Assembly (NCBI RefSeq): GCF_024347215.1
Contig: NZ_AP025282.1
Span: forward strand, 3,596,001-3,660,000
Direction of reading: 5' to 3'
DNA: 64,000 nt
Source: Aliamphritea ceti
Lineage (GTDB): Bacteria > Pseudomonadota > Gammaproteobacteria > Pseudomonadales > Balneatricaceae
Made by a program: the position numbers and the translations under genes. The notes below the pieces were generated by a model that was not told the DNA's origin, searched no databases, and worked only from the letters and a program-made list of their open reading frames with translations. Shown here piece by piece: positions 43,145 to 50,854 of the stretch (its first letter is position 1; each line of letters opens with the position of its first letter).

Positions 43145-43444
43145 TGCACTACCTATTTATATTTTTATAATTTATTGGAGTCTTCACACGGGTAAACAGA
43201 CACTGGTATCCATCTTTAAGGAACCTTTCCGATTCACAGGAATCCACCTGTAAGATCGGTTAAACTATCCGCTCCGGCTATGATTAATAGCCACTGCAAC
43301 CCGCCCGAGTCTCTCGACTTCCGAAGCAAAAAATTTGCTAACAAACTTTTCAGCTAGTATATTGCAGCTTTCGTAGTTTATTATTTTGTAATACGCGAAA
43401 TTTCAGGTTTATAACCCCTCAGAATTTAAAAAGTAGAAAATCTT
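43145..43444. promoter_or_regulatory. Divergent dadA/Lrp-type regulator control region
   Basis: 300 bases with no gene. A two-part inverted repeat at 43229-43259 (CCGAT..ACAGG..CCTGT..ATCGG) lies 85 bases upstream of dadA and may be an operator or leader hairpin. Lrp-type proteins usually bind several degenerate sites that I cannot place. Confidence 0.45.
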
Positions 43445-43948
43445 ATGGCTCTGACTAAAAACCATCTCAAACGCAAGCTGGATAAAATTGACCTGAATAT
43501 CCTTAACACCCTGCAAAAAAATGGCCGGATCAGCTATGTCGATCTGGCTGATACCGTAGGTCTGAGTACCACGCCATGCATGGAACGGGTTAAGCGTTTA
43601 GAGAAAGATGGTTTGATTCAGGGCTACTACGCCCGCATTGATCCTCAGGCAATGGGGTTCGGAATGTTGGTATTTGTTGAGATATCTCTGTCTTATCAGT
43701 CGCCGGACGCTTTCCAGAAATTTAACCAGGCAGTTGCCACCCTGCCATATGTTCAGGAATGCCATCTGGTATCCGGTGATGCTGACTTCCTCATCAAGGC
43801 ACGTATTGCCGACATGTCTGAATACCGGGCATTACTGGGTGAAATGTTACTGACTCTGCCTGGCGTGAAAAACTCCAAAAGCTACATCGTAATGGAAGAA
43901 GTTAAAGAAACACTTTCATTACCTATCAGCCCGAATCATCCGCGCTAA
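43445..43948 (+). CDS. Lrp/AsnC-family regulator (DadR-like by context)
   Basis: A 167-residue regulator very like E. coli Lrp. The AsnC helix-turn-helix lies at about 15-65 (LDKIDLNILNTLQKNGRISYVDLADTVGLSTTPCMERVKRLEKDGLI) and the RAM ligand domain at about 75-160 (ECHLVSGDADFLIKARI, LPGVKNSKSYIVMEEVKE). In Pseudomonas, DadR of this family activates dadA for D-/L-alanine use; the divergent arrangement here matches. It is followed after 20 bases by dsdA, so it may be co-transcribed and control D-serine use too. Weak Shine-Dalgarno. Confidence 0.92.
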   Translation: MALTKNHLKRKLDKIDLNILNTLQKNGRISYVDLADTVGLSTTPCMERVKRLEKDGLIQGYYARIDPQAMGFGMLVFVEISLSYQSPDAFQKFNQAVATLPYVQECHLVSGDADFLIKARIADMSEYRALLGEMLLTLPGVKNSKSYIVMEEVKETLSLPISPNHPR

Positions 43949-43968
43949 CAGATATAAGAAGACAAACA

Positions 43969-45282
43969 ATGAACCAGTCAGATATCACTGCCGGGCAAAT
44001 TCGCCAGGGCGCTCCTTTCCTGTGGGTAAATCCTGAGCGTCAGACTGACTTTGATCCTGACCTGCCTCTTAACATTCAACATATCCGTGATGCTGATAAT
44101 CGTCTCCGTCGTTTCGGTCCATTGCTGACACAGCTCTTTCCTGAGCTAAGTGATGCTGGCGGGTTGATAGAATCCCAGTTACATCCTGTCCCGACCTTAC
44201 AAGCTGAGGTATACCCAAACCTGTCAGGACAACTATTGATTAAAGGCGATCATGCTTTACCCGTTGCCGGTTCAATAAAAGCCCGCGGCGGCATATATGA
44301 AGTCCTTTGTCACAGTGAAGCACTGGCACTGCAACACGGTATACTCCACGATACGAATGATGATTATCTCAAGTTGACATCTGAACCGGCTAAAGTGTTA
44401 TTCAGCCAGTACGAAGTCGCTGTGAGCAGTACCGGAAATCTGGGCCTGAGCATTGGCATAATCAGCGCGGCTCTCGGCTTTAAAGCCACAGTGCACATGT
44501 CAGTTGAAGCTAAAGAGTGGAAGAAAACTCGCCTGCGAAATCGTGGTGTAAAAGTCATTGAACACAAAGATGATTACAGTGCGGCAGTTACGGCCGGTCG
44601 CGCCGAATCAGACGCAAACCCAAATAGCTATTTTGTCGATGATGAAAATTCCCAGCAATTGTTTACTGGCTATGCGGTTGCCGCGCTACGTTTGCAACAA
44701 CAACTCAGTGATGCAGATATTAAAGTGGATGCCGAGCATCCTTTGTTTGTTTATCTGCCATGTGGAGTTGGCGGAGCCCCTGGTGGCATTGCCTACGGCT
44801 TACGTCTGATTCTTGGTCAGCACGTACACTGCTTCTTTGCTGAACCAGTAGAAGCGCCCTGTGTATTAGTTGGCATGCAAGCAGAAAGAAGTGCGGAAAT
44901 CGAAAGCGTATATGACTTCGGTTTAAAAGTTGCCACTGAAGCAGACGGCCTGGCAGTCAGTAAAGCATCTCCATGGGTATGTTCACTTATGCGTACTCTG
45001 TTGGATGGCGTGTTCACTGTCGATGACGATCGCCTGTTCGAATATCTCTATCAGCTTCAACAGCATGAAAGCATCTCCATTGAACCTTCTGCCGCAGCAG
45101 GCTTTACAGGCCCAGACATTCTTACTGCAACAGAAGATGGCAAAGCCTACCTGCTTGCCAATCAACTCAGTGATAAGCTCGATAACAGCACTCACCTGCT
45201 ATGGACCACCGGTGGTTTATTTGTCCCTGAAGAAGAGATGTTTAAATTTAGCGCTAAAGGCAAACAGTTACTTAATCTGTAA
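43969..45282 (+). CDS. dsdA: D-serine ammonia-lyase
   Basis: A PLP enzyme deaminating D-serine to pyruvate and ammonia. 437 residues; PLP Lys in GSIKARGG, SSTGNLGLSIGI phosphate loop, VHMSVEAKEWKKTRLRNRGV and PCGVGGAPGGIAYGL. It lies directly downstream of the Lrp-type regulator. Together with sdaA, dadA and alr it completes disposal of both serine enantiomers and D-alanine. No DsdC or DsdX gene is adjacent. Confidence 0.95.
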   Translation: MNQSDITAGQIRQGAPFLWVNPERQTDFDPDLPLNIQHIRDADNRLRRFGPLLTQLFPELSDAGGLIESQLHPVPTLQAEVYPNLSGQLLIKGDHALPVAGSIKARGGIYEVLCHSEALALQHGILHDTNDDYLKLTSEPAKVLFSQYEVAVSSTGNLGLSIGIISAALGFKATVHMSVEAKEWKKTRLRNRGVKVIEHKDDYSAAVTAGRAESDANPNSYFVDDENSQQLFTGYAVAALRLQQQLSDADIKVDAEHPLFVYLPCGVGGAPGGIAYGLRLILGQHVHCFFAEPVEAPCVLVGMQAERSAEIESVYDFGLKVATEADGLAVSKASPWVCSLMRTLLDGVFTVDDDRLFEYLYQLQQHESISIEPSAAAGFTGPDILTATEDGKAYLLANQLSDKLDNSTHLLWTTGGLFVPEEEMFKFSAKGKQLLNL

Positions 45283-45325
45283 AGCTGCCTGGATAAACGC
45301 CTGAAAACCAGCCTGTAAAATAAAC

Positions 45326-45365
45326 AAAAAACGGCAATCAGAATCGTATCTGTTTGCCGTTTTTT
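45326..45365 (+). terminator. Terminator after dsdA
   Basis: A long stem (AAAACGGCAA pairing with TTGCCGTTTT, extended by CAGA/TCTG after one mismatch) followed by T5. Possibly bidirectional. Confidence 0.88.
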
Positions 45366-45447
45366 AGTCTTTAAATTAAGAGTTAGAGTTAAGCGTTAAA
45401 GTAACCTGCGTGGTTATTTAATCAATCACCTCATACATATCCGATAC

Positions 45448-46431
45448 TCAGATATTGATAACCACACAGCCTTCTGAGCCACCCGCTTCAATATGCTCAC
45501 TCGCAGCTGCGATATCATCTAATGCGTACTCCCCGGCAATCCGGTGCTTCAACTGATCATTGCTGAGTGCCTGAGTAATGGCTTCAATTGCTGCCTGCTT
45601 TGCTGTTTCCGGCATCGCGTAAACGATCACCATACGTATCGTCAGATCCATAAACATCATCTGCTTAAATGGTAATACTGGCTCAGGCACGACCGTAGAA
45701 GAATAAGTAGCAATCACAGCACTTGTGCGCAGTAAATCTAAAGCAGCAGGCAAATTAGCACCAAATTCCACATCCACTAAGCGATCAACTTTGCGGCCTT
45801 CAGTAAACGCCAACACCTGCTCTGAAAAATCTTCCGCACGGTGGTCGACAACAAAGTCTGCGCCTGCTTCGAGGCAATATTGTTCACTTTGCGGATTACT
45901 CGCCGTGGCAATCACGGTCGCACCCGCCAACTTCGCCCACTGAATAGCATAATAACCTACTCGACCAGCTCCACCGGTAATCAGTATAAGCTGCCCCTCT
46001 ATCGGGCCGTCTGCAAATACACAACGATGTGCAGTCATCACAGGAATACCCAGACAGGCTCCTACAGCAAAAGACGTGGTCTCAGGTAACACCACTGCCC
46101 GCGCAGCATCAATCGCCAGGTATTCTGCAGCGGTTCCGTGCAAACGCCCATACTGTGCCTGATAAACCCATACACGTTCTCCTATCCTGGAGGCAGAAAC
46201 ACCCGCACCCACCGCAGTAATGACGCCAGCACCATCACTATTAGGAATAACCGCACCGGTATCTAACAGATTAGGAAAAGCTCCCTGGCGTTTTTTAGTA
46301 TCAGAAGGATTTAGCCCTGAGCAGTGTAACTGCACCAGAACTTCACCGGCAGCAGGTGCCGGCATTGCACACTCGCCAATCTGTAAAACTTCATTTGCTT
46401 TACCAAACCGTTCAAACCATGCCGCTCGCAT
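45448..46431 (-). CDS. Medium-chain reductase, NADPH:quinone oxidoreductase type
   Basis: A 327-residue zinc-free MDR protein: N-terminal GroES-like domain (SGLNPSDTKKRQGAFP, IPNSDGAGVITAVGAGV) and Rossmann motif ITGGAGRVGYYAIQWAKLAGATVIATAS. The cysteine/histidine zinc ligands of alcohol dehydrogenases are absent, as in quinone oxidoreductases and enoyl reductases. It is upstream of nothing obvious on its strand and downstream of an SDR gene 41 bases away, with which it may form an operon. Substrate unknown. Confidence 0.87.
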   Translation of the reverse strand: MRAAWFERFGKANEVLQIGECAMPAPAAGEVLVQLHCSGLNPSDTKKRQGAFPNLLDTGAVIPNSDGAGVITAVGAGVSASRIGERVWVYQAQYGRLHGTAAEYLAIDAARAVVLPETTSFAVGACLGIPVMTAHRCVFADGPIEGQLILITGGAGRVGYYAIQWAKLAGATVIATASNPQSEQYCLEAGADFVVDHRAEDFSEQVLAFTEGRKVDRLVDVEFGANLPAALDLLRTSAVIATYSSTVVPEPVLPFKQMMFMDLTIRMVIVYAMPETAKQAAIEAITQALSNDQLKHRIAGEYALDDIAAASEHIEAGGSEGCVVINI

Positions 46432-46472
46432 AACTCATTCCTCAAACTAACTATTATATGGCAGGTCAGTAC

Positions 46473-47243
46473 TCAGCCCCCAGCCATCAGACCACCATCA
46501 ACGATCAGGGTTTGTCCGGTAATATAATGCCCTGCTACACATAAATAAAATATAGCCTCGGCATAATCCTGCGGCTCGCCAATACGTTGAAGCGGCAACT
46601 TCAGAGCCGCTTCTTCCGCTTCCGCCTCATCCCAGCTGCAATCCCATCCGGACATTTTCACCCATCCTGGCGCGATAGCATTCACCCGGATATCAGGCCC
46701 TAAGCCTTTGGCCAATTCGCGGGTCATCGTCACCAGCCCCCCCTTGCAGGATGCGTAGGTAGTACTACTGCCCCCACCACCAAATGCAGCCGTCGAAGCA
46801 ACATTCACGACAGCGCCTCCATCCCGTGACAAATAAGGTTGCGCAGCACGAATACAACGGAAAGGCCCGACCAGATTAACCCCTAATAACTGCTGCCAGA
46901 AAGCATCATCCTGCCGCTCCAGATCTGCAGCAGATATACTGTTACGGGTCCCGGGGGTTGCGGCGTTATTCACTAAAATATGCAAGCCACCAAGCACATC
47001 CACTGCTTCAGCCACCATACGATCAACATCAGCGGTATTGCTCATATCTGCAGGAGCAGCATAAACATGCAATCCCTCAGCCTGCAAACGGGAAACTTCT
47101 TCATCCAGCTTTACGCTACCGGGTAAATCATTAATAGCTACCCGGGCACCATTACGGGCCAGCATCTCAGCAGTCGCCAGACCAATACCCGAAGCCCCTC
47201 CGGTTACCAGTGCGCACTTGTGTTGCAGATCGGCAGAAATCAT
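46473..47243 (-). CDS. Short-chain dehydrogenase/reductase
   Basis: A 256-residue classical SDR with cofactor motif VTGGASGIGLA, NNAATPG, catalytic Ser in VASTAAF and the YASCK (Tyr-x-x-x-Lys) pair, ending with GQTLIVDGG. An insertion around residues 105-115 (RNSISAADLERQD) and the WDCSWDEAEAEEAALKLPL segment form the substrate lid. It acts on an alcohol or ketone of unknown identity. GGGAG precedes the ATG. Probably co-transcribed with the MDR gene. Confidence 0.9.
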   Translation of the reverse strand: MISADLQHKCALVTGGASGIGLATAEMLARNGARVAINDLPGSVKLDEEVSRLQAEGLHVYAAPADMSNTADVDRMVAEAVDVLGGLHILVNNAATPGTRNSISAADLERQDDAFWQQLLGVNLVGPFRCIRAAQPYLSRDGGAVVNVASTAAFGGGGSSTTYASCKGGLVTMTRELAKGLGPDIRVNAIAPGWVKMSGWDCSWDEAEAEEAALKLPLQRIGEPQDYAEAIFYLCVAGHYITGQTLIVDGGLMAGG

Positions 47244-47399
47244 AGTGCAACGCTCCCATTGTTATAAACACAAAAGTTATTAACGGTGAAGAATACTGAT
47301 TACTTTCTTAATGCCTCGCTGTATAGACTTTTCACACGAGATGTCGGTTTCGAACAATTCACCTGCATTTATCACCACAAACTTATTAAGATAATCACC

Positions 47400-48182
47400 T
47401 CAAATAACGATGTACAATCCCAGTAAAAACAGCGCGGTAAACAAAGCTTTCTTAAACATCTCAGGTGATAATTTCTGACGAATTCGCTGACCAATATACA
47501 TTCCCAGCAGTGCCGGTAGCAGACCTGCCAAAGACATAACACCCTGTTCTGCTGCAAATAAGCCGTTACCCTGTAGTGCAATGGCCAAGCCTAAAGTCGA
47601 CAAGCTAAATAACATACCCATCGCCTGCATTAACTCATCCCTGGAAAGGTTAAGCGCCTGCAGATACATCACACCCGGTACAGTAAATGAACCCGTCATT
47701 CCAGTTAAGACCCCATTGACGCTACCTACAACTACAGCTATCCAGGAATGCCAACCAGATGGCGCTTTACTAATATCCAAACGCACCCCCGCGAACCCCG
47801 TAATCCCGTAAACTATCAACAAAGCCCCCAGCAAACGTGTCAGGTAACTGAAGTCGATATAGAGCAAGGCTTGCCCTCCCAACCAAACCATCAAAGTAGC
47901 AGGCAGCATAAAAGGCCAGACTTGTAACCAGATTCGCCTGGTCTGGCCTGACTTTCTTTCACTTCCACCTTCTCCCTGGCCAGTACTCAGCGCCTGCCAG
48001 ATATTCGTCACAAAAGAAGGCACCAGTAACAGCACCATTGCCGTCGGCAAATCGAAGACCAGCAACAGCAACGCCAGACTAATAGTGGGCAATCCCAGTC
48101 CAACAATCCCCTTCACCGTGCCGGCAAATAAAAATACCAGCAGGATGATAGCCAACGTTTGTGGTTCAGCCGACAGGCTCAT
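47400..48182 (-). CDS. TauE/SafE-family sulfite/organosulfonate exporter-like membrane protein
   Basis: A 260-residue inner-membrane protein with about eight hydrophobic segments and the duplicated TSUP pattern: VKGIVGLGLPTISLALL near the N terminus and GSVNGVLTGMTGSFTVPGVMYLQAL in the second half. TauE/SafE proteins export sulfite, sulfoacetate or related anions. AGGAGAG precedes the ATG. It is co-directional with the SDR and MDR genes after 156 bases, and divergent from the transaminase at 48474; taurine or beta-alanine metabolism is a possible link. Confidence 0.85.
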   Translation of the reverse strand: MSLSAEPQTLAIILLVFLFAGTVKGIVGLGLPTISLALLLLVFDLPTAMVLLLVPSFVTNIWQALSTGQGEGGSERKSGQTRRIWLQVWPFMLPATLMVWLGGQALLYIDFSYLTRLLGALLIVYGITGFAGVRLDISKAPSGWHSWIAVVVGSVNGVLTGMTGSFTVPGVMYLQALNLSRDELMQAMGMLFSLSTLGLAIALQGNGLFAAEQGVMSLAGLLPALLGMYIGQRIRQKLSPEMFKKALFTALFLLGLYIVI

Positions 48183-48473
48183 ACTCTCTCCTACTTAAAT
48201 CACTGGCCAATACCAGTACCTATTTATAGCCGCTAAACTTTGAAACCTACTTTTATACATACTCAAATGATAGTAACCCGGCTTAGTGAAGTATCAAAAC
48301 CTATACAAATCTGTCACTTAATCAACTAACACACTATCCCGATAAATTATTTTTTTTGCCTCTGACACAAGCTTCCTAAGACGCCGCAATCACTCACTAA
48401 GGGTATATATAGTCAGACCACGTGGCCCGATAATGACAGGCATATTGTTCTCTATTACTTAAAAGGTTGCCCT
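48183..48473. promoter_or_regulatory. Divergent region between TauE-like gene and transaminase
   Basis: 290 bases, AT-rich, with a CCACGTGG palindrome at 48418-48425. No confident promoter was assigned. Confidence 0.35.
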
Positions 48474-49790
48474 ATGACCGCTCTCAACATGGATGCCTTC
48501 TGGATGCCTTTCACGGCAAACAAAGACTTCAAACAACAGCCTCGCCTGCTGGACCGTGCAGAAGGCAATTATTACTTCAATGAACAACAGGAACCTATTC
48601 TGGATGCCACCGCCGGTTTGTGGTGTGTTAACGCCGGTCATGGCCGGCATCAGATAGCAGATGCCGTCAGCCGACAACTGCGCAGCCTGGACTATGCATC
48701 ACCTTTCAATTTTGGCCACAGTATTGGATTCGAATTTGCTAATCGTCTGGTGCAATACACGCCGGCCCCACTAAACAAAGTATTCTTCACAAACTCCGGT
48801 TCAGAAGCCGTTGAGTCTGCACTAAAAATTGCCCTGCAATATCAGCAATCCAGAGGTAAGAGCGGTAAGTTCAAACTGATTGGCCGGGAAATGGCCTATC
48901 ACGGTGTCAATTTTGGCGGTATTTCAGTTGGCGGCCTGACTCCGAACCGCACCGGGTTTGGTCCTCTACTGGAAACAGATCACCTGCCACACACGCTGGA
49001 TATCGATAAAAACGCCTTTACCCGTGGTTTACCTGCAGAAGATCTGAGCAAAGCCGATGCTCTGGAAGCCCTGATTAACTTCCATAACGCCGACACAATT
49101 GCTGCTGTCATTATCGAGCCTATTAGTGGTGCAGGTGGCGTTATCATGCCACCGGAAGGTTATTTACAGCGAATTCGGGACATCTGCACTAAACACGATA
49201 TTCTGCTGATCTTCGATGAAGTAATTACCGGCTGGGGCCGATTAGGTTCTGCTTTTGCTGCAACTGAATTCGGTGTAACGCCGGATATGATCACTTCAGC
49301 TAAAGGCATCACTAACGGTGTTATGCCTCTGGGAGCGGTATTTGTCAGTGATCATATACATGACCAGATTGTTGATAATGCAGCGCCGGGAGCGATTGAG
49401 TTCTATCACGGCTATACCTACTCAGCCCACCCGGTTGCCTGCGCTGCCGGTTTAGCTACTTTAGATATCTACGAAGAAGAACAACTGTTAACGCGTGCCA
49501 GTGGCAGCATTGGGGAATATTTTGCTGAAGCATTACATAGTCTTAAAGACGCACCAAAAGTCATTGATATCCGAAATTACGGTTTAGTCGGTGCTGTTCA
49601 GTTTGATGCTAGTGTCGCTGCAAACGGCCCCATTGGTCTGGACTTCCAGAAAAACTGCTTCAAGCGCGGCGTGATGGTCAGAACCATGGGGAACATCGTT
49701 GCTTTCTCGCCACCACTGACAATAGAGCCAGAGCAAATTGATCAGCTGGTGAAGGTATTACGTGAAGTAGCTGAAGACATGTTTGGCTAG
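48474..49790 (+). CDS. Class III aminotransferase, beta-alanine/omega-amino-acid:pyruvate type
   Basis: A 438-residue PLP transaminase. The N terminus DAFWMPFTANKDFK and GLWCVNAGHGRHQIADAV match omega-amino-acid:pyruvate (beta-alanine:pyruvate) aminotransferases. The PLP Lys is in SAKGITNGVMPLG; FTNSGSEAVESALKIA binds the phosphate and LLIFDEVITGWGR holds the PLP Asp. It is likely to convert beta-alanine to malonate semialdehyde, although taurine or GABA are possible. No malonate-semialdehyde dehydrogenase is adjacent; two terminators follow. A convergent XRE-cupin gene lies downstream. Confidence 0.9.
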   Translation: MTALNMDAFWMPFTANKDFKQQPRLLDRAEGNYYFNEQQEPILDATAGLWCVNAGHGRHQIADAVSRQLRSLDYASPFNFGHSIGFEFANRLVQYTPAPLNKVFFTNSGSEAVESALKIALQYQQSRGKSGKFKLIGREMAYHGVNFGGISVGGLTPNRTGFGPLLETDHLPHTLDIDKNAFTRGLPAEDLSKADALEALINFHNADTIAAVIIEPISGAGGVIMPPEGYLQRIRDICTKHDILLIFDEVITGWGRLGSAFAATEFGVTPDMITSAKGITNGVMPLGAVFVSDHIHDQIVDNAAPGAIEFYHGYTYSAHPVACAAGLATLDIYEEEQLLTRASGSIGEYFAEALHSLKDAPKVIDIRNYGLVGAVQFDASVAANGPIGLDFQKNCFKRGVMVRTMGNIVAFSPPLTIEPEQIDQLVKVLREVAEDMFG

Positions 49791-49867
49791 CGATAAAGAC
49801 CTGGCGGCAAAATCCAAGCCGTGCAGCATGAACAAGCACATGAAAACGGGGTGAGAGCCACCCGCAT

Positions 49868-49916
49868 CTGGATATGATTATCACGTAACTTTGCGCTTAC
49901 GCATATCCAGTTTTTT
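49868..49916 (+). terminator. First terminator after the transaminase
   Basis: A 9-bp stem CTGGATATG (49868-49876) with CATATCCAG (49902-49910), 25-base loop, then six T. Confidence 0.75.
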
Positions 49917-49917
49917 C

Positions 49918-49955
49918 CGGGCTTTAGGGTGATCCCCTGTAAGCCCGTTTTTTTT
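49918..49955 (+). terminator. Second, stronger terminator after the transaminase
   Basis: Stem CGGGCTT (49918-49924) with AAGCCCG (49941-49947), inner AGGG/CCCT pairing, then eight T. It begins two bases after the first terminator's T run. Confidence 0.88.
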
Positions 49956-50025
49956 GCCTAAGCGATATTCCGACAACTCACTGGCCGGCAAACACCAGAA
50001 ATAAATCCAGAAGCAAAAATCTGAA

Positions 50026-50598
50026 CTATGAAATTCCAGGCTGATGCGATTTAGGCGGTAAAGGTACATTCACCACACACAGTTCGCATTCAGTATCTCC
50101 CGTATTTCGGAAACGGTGCGGACGGCTACTGTCAAAACAAAAACCATCCCCTTCATTCAATTCGTACACCTGAAAACCTACTGTAAGCTCAATACAGCCA
50201 CTGACAATTACCCCGGTTTTTTCACCGCCTGCCTGTAACATTTCAGAACCACTGTCGGCCCCCGGCGCAAAACGTTCGCGGGTAAAATCAGCCAACCGCT
50301 GAATAATTCCAGCCCCGACCAACTTACGACTCCAGCCCGCCGTTCCTACTTCTGGCATACTCTCTGCAGAAAATACCGCCAGATCTGGCTGAATGTTTTC
50401 CAGATCCAATGTAAAAAAATCACCAATAGAAATTGGAATGCCACTGAGAACTTTCTTCAGTGAACTGACAGATGGACTGACACCATTTTTCTCAATCATT
50501 GAAATGGTGCTGTTGGTTACACCGACCCGCTTGGCCAGTTCCCGCTGGGAAATCCCCTTTAACTTACGAATCGCTTTTAACCGTTCACCAACATCCAC
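50026..50598 (-). CDS. XRE-cupin transcriptional regulator (PuuR-like architecture)
   Basis: A 190-residue protein with a helix-turn-helix (about 5-60; VGERLKAIRKLKGISQRELAKRVGVTNSTISMIEKNGVSPSVSSLKKVL) and a cupin (about 110-180; GCIELTVGFQVYELNEGDGFCFDSSRPHRFRNTGDTECELCVV). Architecture and size match PuuR-type regulators of polyamine/GABA or amino-acid degradation. It diverges from the molybdopterin oxidoreductase and converges on the beta-alanine-type transaminase, either of which may be a target. A CCGGTAA...TTACCGG inverted repeat lies just upstream of its start. Confidence 0.9.
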   Translation of the reverse strand: MDVGERLKAIRKLKGISQRELAKRVGVTNSTISMIEKNGVSPSVSSLKKVLSGIPISIGDFFTLDLENIQPDLAVFSAESMPEVGTAGWSRKLVGAGIIQRLADFTRERFAPGADSGSEMLQAGGEKTGVIVSGCIELTVGFQVYELNEGDGFCFDSSRPHRFRNTGDTECELCVVNVPLPPKSHQPGIS

Positions 50599-50607
50599 AG
50601 CTTTTCC

Positions 50608-50640
50608 CCGGTAACTACCTGTTTAATCGGATATTACCGG
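50608..50640. promoter_or_regulatory. Inverted repeat upstream of the XRE-cupin gene
   Basis: CCGGTAA (50608-50614) and TTACCGG (50634-50640), centred about 26 bases upstream of the ATG, a position suited to autoregulation. Confidence 0.45.
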
Positions 50641-50753
50641 AGTGTAGCTCATACTTACACAGCTACAGTCCTGCTTATAAGCTACATTTTAAAAGCTACT
50701 GCATAGCGTCACCGGAAAGCATCTTTTAAAGCACCAAGAATAAAAAATAAATG

Positions 50754-50781
50754 GGTCCTTTTTTCTCTAACAAAGTGGACC
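50754..50781. promoter_or_regulatory. GGTCC/GGACC inverted repeat upstream of the oxidoreductase
   Basis: GGTCC (50754-50758) and GGACC (50777-50781) are 23 bp apart in the 256-base divergent region. A possible regulator site; the short arms keep confidence low. Confidence 0.35.
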
Positions 50782-50854
50782 TTATGAGGTATCCATTTTG
50801 CAAGTAAAGTAAAACCATAAGGAACCTGCCACAACAATAAATACGGATCGCCAA

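Noticed and set aside
49881..50069. A 62-codon reverse-strand frame overlapping the XRE-cupin 3' end
   Set aside because: It crosses the two terminators of the transaminase and overlaps a well-supported gene; no family.
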